DNA of 64,000 nucleotides from Cyathus striatus (GCA_025738555.1 JAOVFP010000006.1:3100001-3164000); one strand, 5' to 3'. Shown: positions 47,961-60,850, numbered from the stretch's first letter. Notes: a model not told the origin generated them from the letters alone. Made by a program: numbers and translations.

Positions 47961-48979
47961 CCCCCCACCATTTTAATTGGGTTCCAGGTACATTCCCAGA
48001 CAGGAATGTCAGGAAGTATAAACCCATAATGGGTACATTTCAGGAATGGACTGAGTATGTTGGAAGGTCACATGGAAACCTTCAGTAACATCAGCACAAT
48101 GTATCCAGACATGGATATAACATAAATAAGGATTACTCTGAAGTCAGGTAAAAATCTCATCTTGACACATTTTTACAACCAAAATCCTGATCAAGACAGT
48201 AATGTGATGTTGAAAAATGGAATAGTCAAAAAGTAGTATATTTGATGGTACCAGAGAGTGACACATGCAAGTCACAGGCTCTTGGTCCCACCCAAACTTG
48301 CAGATGTGAACCACTGTGACACCCATGACATTACTGTGTCAAGTCACAGTTTTTGACTGAAAAGTGTTCTTCTCAATAATCCTCATCTTACAATTATTTC
48401 AACATATAATTCTACCATAAAATTTTGTAAATGTACTACATGAATCTAACTTGAACTGGGATGGGTGCCAGGATGATCTGATAGCACACATAGTAGTGCA
48501 CTCATGAGCTACTTACATGTTGTATCCATCATACAACCAGTGCATGTCAGATATTCATTAAATTTTAAATTCATGTTGTATTGTTAGTTTTTTGACTAAT
48601 GTGCATGTGAAAATTAAATTCACCATATACTGTAGAAGCACACAAAATATGAATGCACACAAAATTGTGGCTGTAGCTATTGAATTTTTATTGAACACTA
48701 TTAAGTTTATAAACAGCCTGATTGCACAGGAGCTTACATACCACATTTCTCATATCAAACTTTGGCTAGTGGAGCTAGTTTAGCTGACATTCAGTGCACC
48801 CCACCCAAACCAATATTGCTTCTTGTCATACAAGAGGGCCCTCAGAGTTATTTAAATGATGTAAATGTGATGTGTTTGGTATCAGCCTGATGGAACAGTG
48901 CTACATTAAATGTTTACAAGTTATTTCAGTGTGAGGTCCTCATTTGATTTGAGGTCAGACCAATCATTGGTATGATGGG
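47961..48979. other. AT-rich spacer, no recognised gene
   Basis: I see only short open frames. A phrase near 48725-48760 (GCACAGGAGCTTACATACCA) recurs loosely near 49020-49045 (GTACAGGAACTTACACATCA), suggesting a local duplication. Confidence 0.35.
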
Positions 48980-49056
48980 ATGAAGGATATTTTGAAGGTT
49001 GCATTTAAACAGCCTAATTGTACAGGAACTTACACATCAAACATCTGTAACTCTTT

Positions 49057-49266
49057 GTGGTACCACAGAATCCTCAGAGGGTTCAATTTCCCTCATCTGA
49101 AGAACTCTCTGGTGATGCTAGTACTTTGGAGAAGACAGATAGTGCTGGTGGGAAAGAGAAACATGGGTTTATGGATAAAATTAAAGATGAGGCAAAGGTG
49201 ATAAGTGATAAGTTGGGGCATGATGAGAAGGTTGAGCTAGGGAAGAGAATGATGGATAAGAATTGA
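49057..49266 (+). CDS. Small Lys-rich protein or fragment
   Basis: Seventy residues ending GGKEKHGFMDKIKDEAKVIS DKLGHDEKVELGKRMMDKN-type sequence: a short amphipathic, charged helix. I recall HGFMDKIKGE-like peptides as repeated small proteins in basidiomycete genomes, without known function. The start codon at 49057 is uncertain because the N-terminal 25 residues are unconvincing and the conserved part may be the last exon of a spliced or broken gene. Confidence 0.4.
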   Translation: MVPQNPQRVQFPSSEELSGDASTLEKTDSAGGKEKHGFMDKIKDEAKVISDKLGHDEKVELGKRMMDKN

Positions 49267-49594
49267 GGGGTACTGTAAGGAAATCTAAAATGGTCCTGAA
49301 TTCTAACTATGACATCTGAATATTAAATCCTTAATCCCACTCCCAGCTGCTCGCTATTCCCAGATGTTTGTAATTTCTCAGTGCTTCCAAGCGCAGGTGT
49401 ATGCGAGAATTAACTATAGTCAATGATGATAATAAGACACTTTTTTTAAAAAAAAAATCTGTAAGTCAGTATCTGGAATACTGTTATTATACACATACCC
49501 TGTTAGATATATTTGGTATTGTGGCTGAAATATATGGGTTTAGCAGAGCTGATTGGGCACATTGAACTAGGGAAGAGTACTTACATTTCCATTA

Positions 49595-50805
49595 ATGCTC
49601 AGAACAAGTCCCACAACATTGATAACTGTCAAACACAGTCAATCCTTTTTTTTTCTTGAGTACAATAATATGAACCCACAGAATAATAGCTGTGGTGATA
49701 GTCGTCAATACTGAGACCAACTGTCAGAATTAATTTTGAATAATTACCATGAATGATTTGAAACCATCAATTTGCAGTTTGTGCAAGACCTCAATATTTG
49801 TTCTCCTTGGGGTTTCCAATACCTTATATGCAACTAAGCCTAATATCAAGAGATGAAATGAGAGCTTTTGGATTCAATAGAAATGAGACCAAGCTACCCA
49901 ATGAGCGTCAATGACTAACCACTGTAGAATGAACATACACCAAAGCCCTAGGCAATCTGGTAACATCGAAAAGGCAGGTATTGAGATCCGGGATAAAATA
50001 AATGCTATCTATTTAAGTGTCAGTTTATAGCTGCTACATGAGTAGAACACTACTTCAGCATACCTTGTGCTTCATGAACAAATGTCACCAGAAATGCCAT
50101 CGAGAGCAAGGAAGCTAAAGCAGTGACGGTCACTACCATATATTTTATCACTTTCCCTTCATCCCAAGATGTGTATAGTCGCATTATGAGCATAACTTCA
50201 ATGCTGTGGTGTAAACAATTATGCAGATTTCACATATACCTGATCTCTTACACTGGGTAATGACAGCGCACGCTGTCCCTAAAACTGCGGAGACCCATAT
50301 ATACTGCTTGCAGCTGTAATTTATAGTTAACTTTAGAATATTATATAAAAAACATATGGACATACTTCTTTGGAATTATTAAATGAATCAAAACAGTATT
50401 CTGCAGTAACATAAGGTCATAGGAATATGTAGACAAACTTACAATATATGACACAGTACCAGAAAGAACTATTATTATAATAATAGCACGTAAGACATTA
50501 CTCATTCCAATAAAAATGTTAACGTACCAATTGCATTTAGAACTAATATACCCTCCATTGTATATCGGTGTAACATAACATTCACTTTGGGCCAAATTTT
50601 CCTGAGCGCTGTATCCTGTCTTCTGGTTTTCCATAAGAATTCAATTTCCTGGTCAAAATTGATTATATGATCCCAGATAGCGTAGACACATGTCGCGGCT
50701 GCACAGTATCAAATCGATGTTGTAACATTTAGAAGCGCAAAGATACGCACCTGAGAAGTATCTACTTGCCAGGACTGCATTGGCGTTTATTTCAGTATTT
50801 GACAT
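49595..50805 (-). CDS. DUF6533-like membrane protein
   Basis: A spliced gene starts at ATG 50805. Exon 1 is 50751-50805 and exon 2 is 50528-50698, giving MSNTEINANAVLASRYFSAA then YAIWDHIINFDQEIEFLWK, the N-terminal pattern of DUF6533 proteins (first membrane helix, then D...F..E....W). Later exons encode hydrophobic segments (KYMVVTVTALASLLSMAFLV near 50060-50150; FHLLILGLVAYKV near 49840-49880) and a cytoplasmic-like ETPRRTNIEVLHKL segment. The middle exons are very short and I am not sure of each splice site, and the 3' end is approximate. These proteins have about seven membrane helices and no established function. It is a neighbour of the P450-MFS-P450 group and points the same way as the first two. 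Confidence 0.6.
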
Positions 50806-51315
50806 GATACGGGGTTGGAGGAAGTTGGGTCATATTCATCCACGATAGGGTACGGATATATAAACACCAATTCCATGATCATTGAAGGCAGGGTATATGG
50901 GGTATATTTCATTAGGCATCAGGCCTGAAACTGGTAGTTTTGAGCCCTATCTTTGACTCGCGCTGCAGGTTAACCCTTATTTGCTTTTCGACCTCTGTGT
51001 AATTCATCATCTGTTCTACCTATTCTAATGTGTGCGTGTGTCTCCTAGAATAGAGCTGTGTCAGAACAAACCAGTACAACTTATCAAAATACTGTTCTTT
51101 TGTCTGCATTCAATTAGGAGGCATCTCTGAATCTCTTTGATATATTAAAACTGCAGCTGGAACGGCAGATCGGAGGTCTCAAAACTGTCATATTAATAAA
51201 GGCCTTCTTTCATATCTGCGAACAAGTAAAACACATGAATCCGAGCTGAGTAAGGAGATCGTTAACGCCCATACTGTACAAATTTACAACCTATAGAGCA
51301 CTGCACTCTGTCGTA
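50806..51315. other. Intergenic, no gene
   Basis: The 3' flank of the first P450 and 5' flank of the DUF6533-like gene. No open frame of note. GC content rises toward the gene island. Confidence 0.5.
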
Positions 51316-53047
51316 TCAGAACTTTCTTGTTTGAACTGAAATCATGAGATCCGTCTTCGCTCGAACGAGAGTGCTGAAAATAAGAATATCGTCTATATCT
51401 GGAAATATTGCAGGCGATGACGGAGCCAACTGTATATCGTATAGGTGGAGGCAGAGGATGATGAACATCCTGATAGAATTCATTGCTTGATAACGACCAG
51501 CGCACTATAACAAATCGATAAATCAGATGAGTCACTGATTTCACTAACAATGGACTCACTATATGCTTGCCAGTGCCAAAGAAAGAAAGGGTCTTGCTAC
51601 TTTGTTTGCCATTCTCGTCTGCAAATCGATCGGCCTTGAATACCTCAGGAGATTCGTGAAGCTCTGGATTGTGATGTAAGCTTTGTACATCAACCATTAC
51701 GATATCGCCTTTAGGGATGAATATTGCACCTTCGCCTGTATAAAGAGTAACATCGCGCGTAGCTTTACGGACGGAAGATGGTAACATTTTTGTTCGCAGA
51801 ACTTCCTTTACAAGTGAAGTTAAGATAGGAAATTTATGATCCAAACAAGATGGTTCGAGTTTCAACAAGACGTTAATGTTGTTAGCAGCGTGTTCATCCA
51901 CAACGTCTCGGAGTTCTTCCCGAACAAGATCCATCGTAATTTTATCAAGAAGTAGATGATATAAAACCCATGTAGAAGCACCAATGGTATTGGTGTGCAT
52001 TCCAAAAAAGACACCATTCATAAGGCGTGCGATTTCATCATTGGTGAGTAATGAAATCTTCAGTGAGCGCAGAATGTCCGTGATGAAATCACTAGCGCCA
52101 TCTAAATAACCTCCTTCATCCTCTTTCCAGTTTTCTGAGATAAAGTGCGCCCAGTCGTTGACCAGAATTTCTCTCGCCCGAAGCGCACCAGGAACCAAAT
52201 ATGACCGCCTTTGCATGATGTATGGAATACCATCATTGAAGAGTGTAAATTCGCGGAAGTTTGCGGCAGGGAATTTGGGGCCAAGCAGAGCCTGGGAAAC
52301 AGCGCAGTATAATATCTGTAAAACAAACGACTGTAATGACATCTCTTCTATATGGTCTCTGCCTTGCATGACATGACCAAGGTGTTCCACAATTCCAGCA
52401 TTGATATCTGGAGCAAGCTTTGATATACTCCTTTGGGAGAGACCTCGGTGGAGAATGGGAAGCGTCTTCTCATTTACGACTGAATAAACATATGCCGATC
52501 GGTTGTTTCCGGATCTAAGACCTGCTATTACGGGTATCATCTGCATCTGAATGACGTCAAATGCGCCGGACCTGTCGCGTAGGAATGAGGAGATTGCAGC
52601 AGGGGATGAAAGCGCAGTTATCCAATGTCCAGCAACTTGAAATCGGAATACAGGCCCATACTTTGCGCTGTAGTTACGTTAAGCAATGATCAACAAACGA
52701 TTAATATGCATATATAGAACGGACCTGGATTCTTTAAGGAATTTTCTGGGTGAGCGAAGGTAGGCTATGGCACAGCCAATCCAAGGTAGGTAGGAGTGAA
52801 CGGTAGGTGGCTTCAAGCTCGTGTCTCTGATGATACTTCGCTGGAATGCGATGCAAGCAGAAGTAAATAGAGAGACAAATATGATGGTCGTTGTAGAAAA
52901 CAAAGCAGGATTTGTCATGCTGAATGAATGCAGGTCGGGGAAAGCCTGTTGGAATGCGATGAATGAAGTGAATAAGAGGAATGATCCCAAAGTAAAATGT
53001 AGTATATCAAGCTGTGCTTTCTCTGATTTCATGCTGAGAATGGTCAT
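51316..53047 (-). CDS. Cytochrome P450 monooxygenase (CYP7/8-like)
   Basis: Three exons, 52725-53047, 51560-52667 and 51316-51504, join to a 539-residue protein. An N-terminal hydrophobic anchor is followed by a proline-rich hinge and the LRSPRKFLKES..KYGPVFRF entry region. The I helix reads FFGMHTNTIGAS (about 328-340), lacking the usual acid-Thr pair, as in CYP7/CYP8-type enzymes. The ExxR motif is EVLR (396-399), and ADRF follows. The haem motif FFGTGKHI|CAGR (Cys about 478) is created only by removing the 55-nt intron 51505-51559, which supports the model. Introns are 57 and 55 nt. Expected role: haem-thiolate oxidation of a hydrophobic substrate at the ER, with a separate reductase. The substrate is unknown. 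The start at 53047 could be the next Met five codons on. Confidence 0.9.
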
Positions 53048-53512
53048 GAAGCTACAGTGAATATCAGTGCCCAGTTTATGTATCCGGAGGTTGCTGCTAA
53101 TAGCTGGAAATTCCCATATGTTACGTGCCTTTTAGGGAATCACGTACTTTCTGTTCAGATGGTGCACAGTGCTCGTATCATCGGAAAGTAGATACCCAAG
53201 ATAGAGACGCCAATGCCGTCTGTGGATAGAACCATCGTCAGATGGACAAGGTTCTCGGGGTATCACTCGAGTCGCTTCATCTCATAATCATCTGATAAAA
53301 GCATAACAGATGCAGTTCACATCAATTTACATGCGCATCGAGTGGTCTCTGATTCTGACCTTAGCTCTGAACTGCGTTGTTATTCCGTGCCGACCGTACC
53401 CCCGGCTAAAGTGATATGCGGTTGTCGACGGTTACTTACAGATATTTGCGACACGTAAACCACATTGCAACGATTCACATACATCGAATGAAGTAACTAT
53501 GGTGCTAAATGC
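53048..53512 (-). promoter_or_regulatory. Promoter region of P450 51316-53047
   Basis: This 465-bp gap lies between the P450 start and the 3' end of the MFS gene, both on the minus strand. It must hold the P450 promoter and the MFS terminator. I see no gene and no unambiguous TATA element. Confidence 0.4.
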
Positions 53513-56011
53513 CTATGCTACAACACCCATTGAGCTATCTCTTGAAATTTTCCGTCTTCCTATCAATAATGCAACTATTCCTGCCAAGGCTGAGCTGGGT
53601 ATTCCGATTAAAAACACCCTATCTACCGCTCTGATGTAGGCCTTTATAACCAGTAGTTTATCTTCTGGAGTAAGATGTGCGACAGCGGACACACTGGAGA
53701 GAGCTTCTTGTATGACTTCGGCAGATAGAGATGATGCAAATAGTCGTAAGGAAGACTTGAGTTCACTTGTGAGCACTGCTCCGGTAGCACTACGAAGGAA
53801 ATGATACATCGAGTGACGATTTAAACGCCATTAGAAGACTCACGCTAACCCGACGGAGCTTCCAATCAACTGCATAAACGTTATTAAAGAGGTGGCCTGT
53901 GGCACGACAGACTCATTGTCAGCAAATTCAGCTTGAGCAACGATGATCTAGAGGCGTTTATGGTGTTCGGTCAATAATTTAAATAGAGGAAAAAATTGCG
54001 TACCGTGTTTTGGATCGCTGATCCCAGACCTACACCAACGAGGATCTGGAAACCGGCAATGCGCGCGAAACTAGTTGTCTCAGATACAGTGAATAACAGC
54101 CCAAATGCTACTGACGCAACAAACGGCATAAAGAAAAGAAATGGCCATATGATACCTTTTAACTGGGCAAAGCAAAGAATTAGAGTTGAAATAACTAAAC
54201 CTAAAAAATATACTTACAGCTACGACCCCCCCGGAGACGAGAGTGGCTGAGGTCATCATATGAATTTTGAATTATTCTAACAGCCTAGGCAGCTTACCTG
54301 CGACTCCAGAGCTGTTCGTTGTCGTTATCAGATATAAAATGAAAGGGTTTTATGTACAGCGTACATCATGAACGGTAAGATATCTATCCCAGACCGTGTG
54401 GCAGAGTGTCCACGAAGCTGGTATAATAGTGGCTATGAAAAGGTTCTAAGGAATGGATTCATGTACCAATTGACACAATCGTTACCAAATAATACTACTG
54501 CATGTCAAAAATGGAAGACGACAGCGAGTGAATATAAGGAACTTACGGAAGCAACCACAAAGCCAATCTGAATCATAGCCTGCAGAAATATTCAGGTTGG
54601 GAAAACACGTTTTTATTCGAACGTGCTTACTGCCTCGATAAAAGCCCCTAGCATACTTCTCCTTAGTAGAATCTTGAGAGGGAGAATTGCTCTATCTCCA
54701 ATCTTTCCCTCCCACACAACAAAAGTGACGATAACAACTGCAAACTTAGTAAATTGGACGATCGAGACGTTAATATTGTATCATAAGATTTGTAGCATAG
54801 TACTCACCCCCGCGAATGTACCTATGACGGCTGGGTCATTCCACGTTTTCTCATTACCTCCCCACTGTAGTGGAAGTAAGAGAAACACTACAATCCCAAT
54901 ACTCATGGCAGTCCCGATCCAGTCAAGTTTCAGCCATGGTTGCCACCAATGATTGCCATCATACTTTTCGGCTGCAGAGTGATTAGGAAGAAGGAGCATT
55001 ATTGCCACGAAACCTATTCCGCCCAGCTGCAAAAATTGCATTGCCATCATATTAGAATGGTACTTCTAATATCATGATAATCGACGGCATACATACCGGT
55101 AGGTTGATGTCTACAAGTCAAATAAATAGTGAGAAAGGGATACAATATACTGATATTTAGATCAAACTTACAAAAGCACCAGCGCCAGGAAACATGATCT
55201 ATAAGCTTTTTAATATGAGGAACATAAGAAAAAAGAAATGGCATTACCTGCGAACACTCCTCCTAATAATGGTCCTACAATGGATGCGACGGCATACACA
55301 GCTCCAAATAAACCCATGAGTACTGGCCGTTGTGCCATTGTGGTAATCTAATTGTAATATTGTTAGCGTCAATTTATTACAGATAAACCTGTATTATTAT
55401 ACATAACATAGATGGACTTACGCGGGCAATAATAGTCATAATTGCCACCCACATACCTGCACCTCCTAGCCCGGCCACAGCTCTTCCAAAAATAAGGAAG
55501 TTCACAGATGGTGCCACAGCGCAGAACAGGCTGCCTAGCTCAAAAATGCCCACACAAACGAGGAATATAACTTTGGCTGGAGCGATTGCAGTCACTTTAC
55601 CGAAGAAGAGCATAAACCCTGCCTGAAAAAATGGGTGGATATTTCGTGAGAAGCATAAAAGCGGCCAGCGGACCTGGGGGAGAAAATATGCGCTGGCAAT
55701 CCATGAAAGATCGTTTACTGCTTGGAAGTGAGATGCGATTGTCGGAAGTGCCGTTGAGAGAATGGTTTGGTCGAGCGCAACAAGCGAAAAGGCGGTCATA
55801 AATGCACTATATGAAAGATGGTCAGCAGTGTATTTTACATTATAGAAAATACCGACCTGAAGATGAGCGCGAGTCTTTTCCCCGAAACAAGGGTACTTTC
55901 TAGCTGGGGTTTCTCCGTTACAGAAGTCAAGGGCCCAAGGTCAATGGTGTCCATCGCTTCGTTTCTAGTTTCTTTCTCCACGCTTGCATTTGGATACGGA
56001 CTGTTTTGCAT
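53513..56011 (-). CDS. MFS drug/H+ antiporter, DHA2 type
   Basis: Sixteen exons give one frame of 551 residues: 55857-56011, 55674-55806, 55422-55622, 55248-55347, 55172-55198, 55097-55110, 54808-55026, 54631-54744, 54547-54579, 54486-54494, 54365-54432, 54298-54311, 54218-54246, 54004-54162, 53844-53947, 53513-53789. Introns are 49-74 nt. Motifs of 14-helix DHA2 pumps occur in order: LDQTILSTALPTI in helix 1, GRAVAGLGGAGM, the antiporter motif around GAVYAVASIVGPLLGG, DHVSWRWCFYINLP, GHSATRSGIDILP and GVGLGSAIQNT. The N terminus (about 45 residues) is cytosolic. Likely role: proton-driven export of small hydrophobic compounds at the plasma membrane or vacuole. Two exons are 14 nt and one is predicted at 9 nt. 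Confidence 0.9.
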
Positions 56012-57635
56012 AGTGGGTGGAAATGGTTATACCAAAATAAGAACGAATAAGCAAATCAATTGGATAGGGCAGGAGGCTAAGGTATGAGAATGTGATTATG
56101 TGGCCGTGCAGATGCTCCGTAGTACACATACAAGACCACACTAGTTGCCGTCATGCTTAACATTAGGTTTGAGGCTTCCGGCCTTTCACTTGAATCCCGT
56201 GGTAGATCGGCAACTGCGTTATTTTGGCGTTATTACTGTGCAAGACTGTCCTTCTCACTCAAAAGAGTAATACAAAGCCCGATCTGTGTCCTCCAGAAGG
56301 TCGTTGCAGTACGATATTAATTCCGCAAGAGCGCCTTGAAAAACTTCTCTTTGACAGATCGGCGCTGGCACCATTCCGCTGGAACAGCGAGACAATGTAA
56401 AACGACTACTTACGTGAAGGGAATAGTTGAACGACGTTGAACCCTCAACCCAACTGGCTTCGATCATCATCGAAGTCAACATGCATGTCACACAGTGTAC
56501 ACTATCAGTACAGCTAATACTAATACTATTGATATAAAAGGTCATTCCTTCGTTACAGTTATGTCTTTTCAATTTTAGCCAGCTGCAGAAAGCTGCAGAG
56601 AATTCGCGCGCTTATAACTGCAGCAGAACCGCGCTTAAGTTCCGATGTATAGTCAGACGTACCAGGTTTAACAATCGGAATAAATACCTGGTAATGTATT
56701 CCTGTGTCCATAATATGCTGTGTCCATTAATAGTTCTACTTACTTGAATTGGTCCTTTTCACGACTGTGATCAAATACTGTATAACTTGTGCCATTCGAT
56801 CAGAACAACAAGTGCCACTACATATGAGGAGGCAATAGCCTGCAACAACTGACAACAGTTAATAGTCTAGAGTTGAGACGGTTAATATTAAAAGGCCGGT
56901 TATCGATTAATATCATTTTAGCCAACTGAGTGTTCACCAAGTTTTAGACACCTAACGACCTCTATTCTTGTCTATACTTTTCCGCATCATCACAGTATCT
57001 TCATTGATAGTTCCACTTACTTCGAATGGGACATATATGTCGTAACCTCACTACACTGGTTCCCCACGGTTGGATCGCTCTCAAAGTAGTTCACATTCTG
57101 ATAGCAGAAGGTTGTAGGAATGATGTTCTGTCAGCTGAAGGTGATAGGGGAAGCTGATTTCCCCTATTTGTTTGTATATTGCATATGCACAGGTACATGT
57201 ACGTGGCCTTGGATTCAGAAGTAAGTTTGAAGTAAGTACTCAATTATTTTCTTTTTTGTCGTAGTAACAATTTGCCGCTATGCGGAGTATCCGTATGTTA
57301 ATGCCTGAGGAATTAGGGGGAGTCTAACCCTTTTAGGTACGTCTCGAAGCGACGTACATTGCATGTAATTAAGTTTGATTAAAGTTATTCCGCCAGTATT
57401 TCCCTGGTACGTGCCGATATTAAGCCTGCCATGCTATTTTTGGACGATAAGGGTAACGTATCGAGCTGATTTGCCGGATAGCCCTCATATAAGGCGTGGG
57501 GTCGGTTACTTCCGCTCCATACAAATAAACAGCAACTGACCACCTGGCAAACGCCGTCAGGCTGTCAGCTCTCCAGCTACCAATCCTTCCATTGTGCTAA
57601 CCATCCCCCATACGTATATCGTAGCAAGCTCAACT
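56012..57635. promoter_or_regulatory. Divergent promoter region, MFS and P450
   Basis: A 1.6-kb intergenic region separates the divergent MFS and second P450 genes, so it can co-regulate them. A TATA-like ATATAA lies at 57487-57492, about 145 bases before the P450 ATG. A 105-residue minus-strand open frame (56255-56572) shows no family resemblance and is not called. Repeated ACTTACTT phrases near 56410, 56745 and 57015 might be sites but are unproven. Confidence 0.45.
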
Positions 57636-59765
57636 ATGGAGGAAGCCACACTAAGAAACTTGGTTCCATCGCTTCCCCCGATGTCTACGCGAAACGTGGT
57701 AGTAGCTGTAGGTTGTGTGTGTTTTACTTGCGTATATTCAATTTTTCGTGGCTTGAGGGTAGATCGTCTTCTTTTTATAATGATACATAGCACTGACGAC
57801 AGAATTTTCAAGGCTGTAAACTTTGTTCCAGGGATGCGGCCTCTCTTTTCACCGATAACACTCCTGGGTGCTGTGATACCACGAACCTGGTGGAACCCTG
57901 GTCATAATTGGGTGTGGGATGAACGACGGAACTGTAAGTTTGACTATGCGCTCCACCTTACAACTTACCGAATGTATTGCAGCTTTTTTCAGTTATACAC
58001 ATGATATTATTTCTATGGTGCCAGTCATTTACGGGAAACCATGCTTCTACACCTGTTCCGTAGATGTTTTAAGGCAGCTTCTGGGAAACGAGAATAAGAC
58101 ACATTTAACTAAACCGCAGGATTTTACGCTTGCAAGGTATTATTATATTTGTTGACTTACCATCCACTGTTATGTTGATGTGCCACATTTTATAGCGTGA
58201 CGGGAGATAACGTAGCATCTGTAAACGGTGAGGTTTGGCGGCGTCACAGAAGAGTCGTCGGGCCAGCTTTCAATACAAAAACGTTCTCGCTCGTAAGAGA
58301 ACAAACATCAGAACTATATCGCGAAGTGGTTCAAAGCGAGGAATGGAATAAGCAAGATCTCGTATTCCTCCCATCAGTTAATGAGTTTATGCTGAAGGTA
58401 AGTGAATGTGCGCACAATATCATCACCTACTAAATGTATACTGTAGTATGCCTTAATCATCGTTGCCAGATGTGCCTTCGGTTTGGATATGGCCTGGAGA
58501 ACTTCCACCAGTTCGTCAACTCACGATATGGATCTTGGGGAGGCTATCAGCGTAGTTACATCTCGCATATTTTACAAATTGATTCTTCCTTCTTGGGCTT
58601 TCAGGCTACCAATTAAAAGGTGAAATTTCTTCTCGCGTCGTACAATCCATGACTGAAACTGCACAGCATACGCCATGTGGGCACTGCATGGTCGACATTC
58701 GTAAATATAGTGAAAGAATCCATTCACGCTCGGAAGGATATTCTTGCAGATGAGAGCGAAGATGCAACAGCGGATGTTCTGGGCCGTCTCGTACAATCTT
58801 TTCAATTTGGGGGGAAATACAAGCTTTCCGAAGAGGAAGTGGTATGTTTTTTATCTTACTGTTTATGATGAGGTTGAAAGAAAAAATTGTCTATTGCAAT
58901 TATAGATGGCCGATATTTTTACAATTCTATTCGCTGGACACGGTTAAATATCCCTTCATAAACTGCATCCTACCAACTGACGTTCTTGTGTCGCCCGGTT
59001 TAGAAACTACTGCATCCGTACTTTCAGCTACTATGATATGTTTAGCCCTATATCAAGATGAGCAGCAAAAAGCATACGAGGAGATCAGGGGTGCCTTTTC
59101 CGCCGACAGACTTACTGTAGGCTTGTATATTTTGTTAGATGTTCTCTATTGTTGAATTACTTTACAGATCAATGATTCAAACCAATTACCTCACTTACAA
59201 GCTTGTTTCCAGGAATGTGGCCGCATGTACCGTAAGTTATGATCGCTATTCTTTCTGTTCCTTCTGACATTTTAATTATAGCAGCAGCTTTTATGGTGGC
59301 GCGAGAAATGACCGAAGATGTTCCTGTGAAAGTGATGCATCCAAAAGAAGCTACAATTGTTCTCCCTAAAGGAAGTCAGATTATTATGGAGCTTATCGGC
59401 GTTCGTAAGTTGATTATGGCTTCCGGAGGCACTTTGTTATGGATTGATTAATCCTCGCCACAGATCATAATCCAAATGTCTATTCGAATCCTGAAAGGTT
59501 CTATCCATCGAGGTGGTATGGTGTATCAGAACCAGACCTTCCAATGTTTGGATTTGGGCCTCGTGCCTGTGTAGGCAGAAAGTTTTCTCACACCGAAGCA
59601 GTGACCTTTCTTGCTCATCTTCTGTATGACTGGGAGCTTCATGTTGATTTCAGAGAAGGAGAATCGGTTCAAGACTATGAGAAACGAGTATTAGGAAATG
59701 CAAGGATGATTGGGACAGCTTTCTCTATTAGTCCAGTCGGTCTTAGGATGAAGAGGCGTAGTTAG
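57636..59765 (+). CDS. Cytochrome P450 monooxygenase (basidiomycete type)
   Basis: Ten exons give 546 residues: 57636-57933, 57983-58136, 58196-58397, 58447-58619, 58667-58841, 58906-58942, 59004-59116, 59168-59231, 59282-59404, 59464-59765. An N-terminal membrane anchor (about 18-40) is followed by WRRHRR..GPAFN (helix C), the I helix AGHETT (344-349, with the exon junction inside it), ExxR as ECGR (400-403), PERF..SRW and the haem motif FGFGPRACVGR with Cys 482. All catalytic signatures are intact. Introns are 47-64 nt. The acceptor at 58446 rather than the nearer AG at 58469 keeps the frame (YALIIVARCAFG). It is divergent from the MFS gene. It probably oxidises a hydrophobic compound at the ER; substrate unknown. 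Confidence 0.92.
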
Positions 59766-60425
59766 TTAAGATACCGCTGCGATGTGAATATTACTTGTGC
59801 TACATATAACAAGAGTATTGTTATTCTGATCCCATTGTTTAACACTTGTGACCTAATCACAAGAATAATCTATTGACAATTTTCAAAATGATGAGCGCTA
59901 TCGATGTTCGGTGATTCTTAAATGTTTGGTCATCCAGATAAGCTAATGTAAGGATGTAGCTCCTGATGAACAATAATTGTTCATCATATCACCAGCTAAC
60001 TCAGTTAAACTCGTTGGTGTATGTGTACGTATTTGAGGGAATTTGAGAGGGTGCATAAAATACTTAGCTGTGATGTATAAGAGCAAGAAGCTATTTAAAG
60101 CATTAAAGTGACGCACTTGATGGGATACAACTGAGGTATAAAAAATAAAGAAATAGGGCCAGCAAGTGGCAAAGCCCACAACCTTCATCAGGAAAACTTG
60201 AATCTTATAATTTTATAAAATTTTCAATAATTCTGAAAGTGTTGAAAATCTTGAAAATCTTGAAAACTGAGCTAGATTTTGATAGACAATACCGATTTAT
60301 TGAAGCCCATTTTTAATCCACCTCAATTATCATTATTTATTCTCAAATCTTACTTAATTTTCGAAAATCTGGGTAAATTGAATAGCAAGAATCTCTGGTC
60401 AATGGTATGGCATGTACCACTTATT
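59766..60425. other. 3' flank, no recognised gene
   Basis: Holds the second copy of the 37-bp phrase (60143-60179) seen at 21811-21847, and a short TTGAAAATC tandem run near 60240-60270. The rest is AT-rich. Confidence 0.4.
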
Positions 60426-60429
60426 ATGC

Positions 60430-60850
60430 CCTTCCCTACCCAGTCTGGATGATTGATACCTCACCTCTAGTGCCCCCACTTCGTTTGGATGATTGGTACT
60501 TTGTCTCTGGTCCCTTCATTTCAATTGAATGCTTATGTTTCTTGCTTGACCTGAGCTTTAAGTTACTTTGTCTGTAGTGTCCTCAGTTCGTTTGGATGAT
60601 TTCTACTTTGTCTCTAATGCCCTGAATTCGTTTGTATACTTACTACTTCGCCTCTAGTAGTACTCTCACTTCGTTTGGATGATTTATACCACTTTGTCTT
60701 TAGTACCTTAACTTTGCTTGGATGCTTACTACGTCGTCTCTGGTACCCTCACTTCATTTGTATGATTTATACTTTGTCTGCCTTCGTTTGGATGGTTTTT
60801 ACTTCATTTCTAGTCCCCTCAATTCGTTTGATTGCTTACCACTACTTTTA
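60430..60850 (+). repeat. Degenerate tandem repeats, about 45-60 bp
   Basis: CTTCGTTTGGATGATT, TACTTTGTCTCTAGT and CCCTCA phrases recur about eight times with drift. It is a minisatellite-like array without coding capacity. Confidence 0.75.

Noticed and set aside
56255..56572. 105-residue open frame between MFS and P450
   Set aside because: No domain, unusual composition and location in a divergent promoter region; no exon chain extends it.
58434..58616. Separate small gene inside the second P450
   Set aside because: It is an out-of-frame shadow; using acceptor 58446 gives the conserved P450 sequence in another frame.
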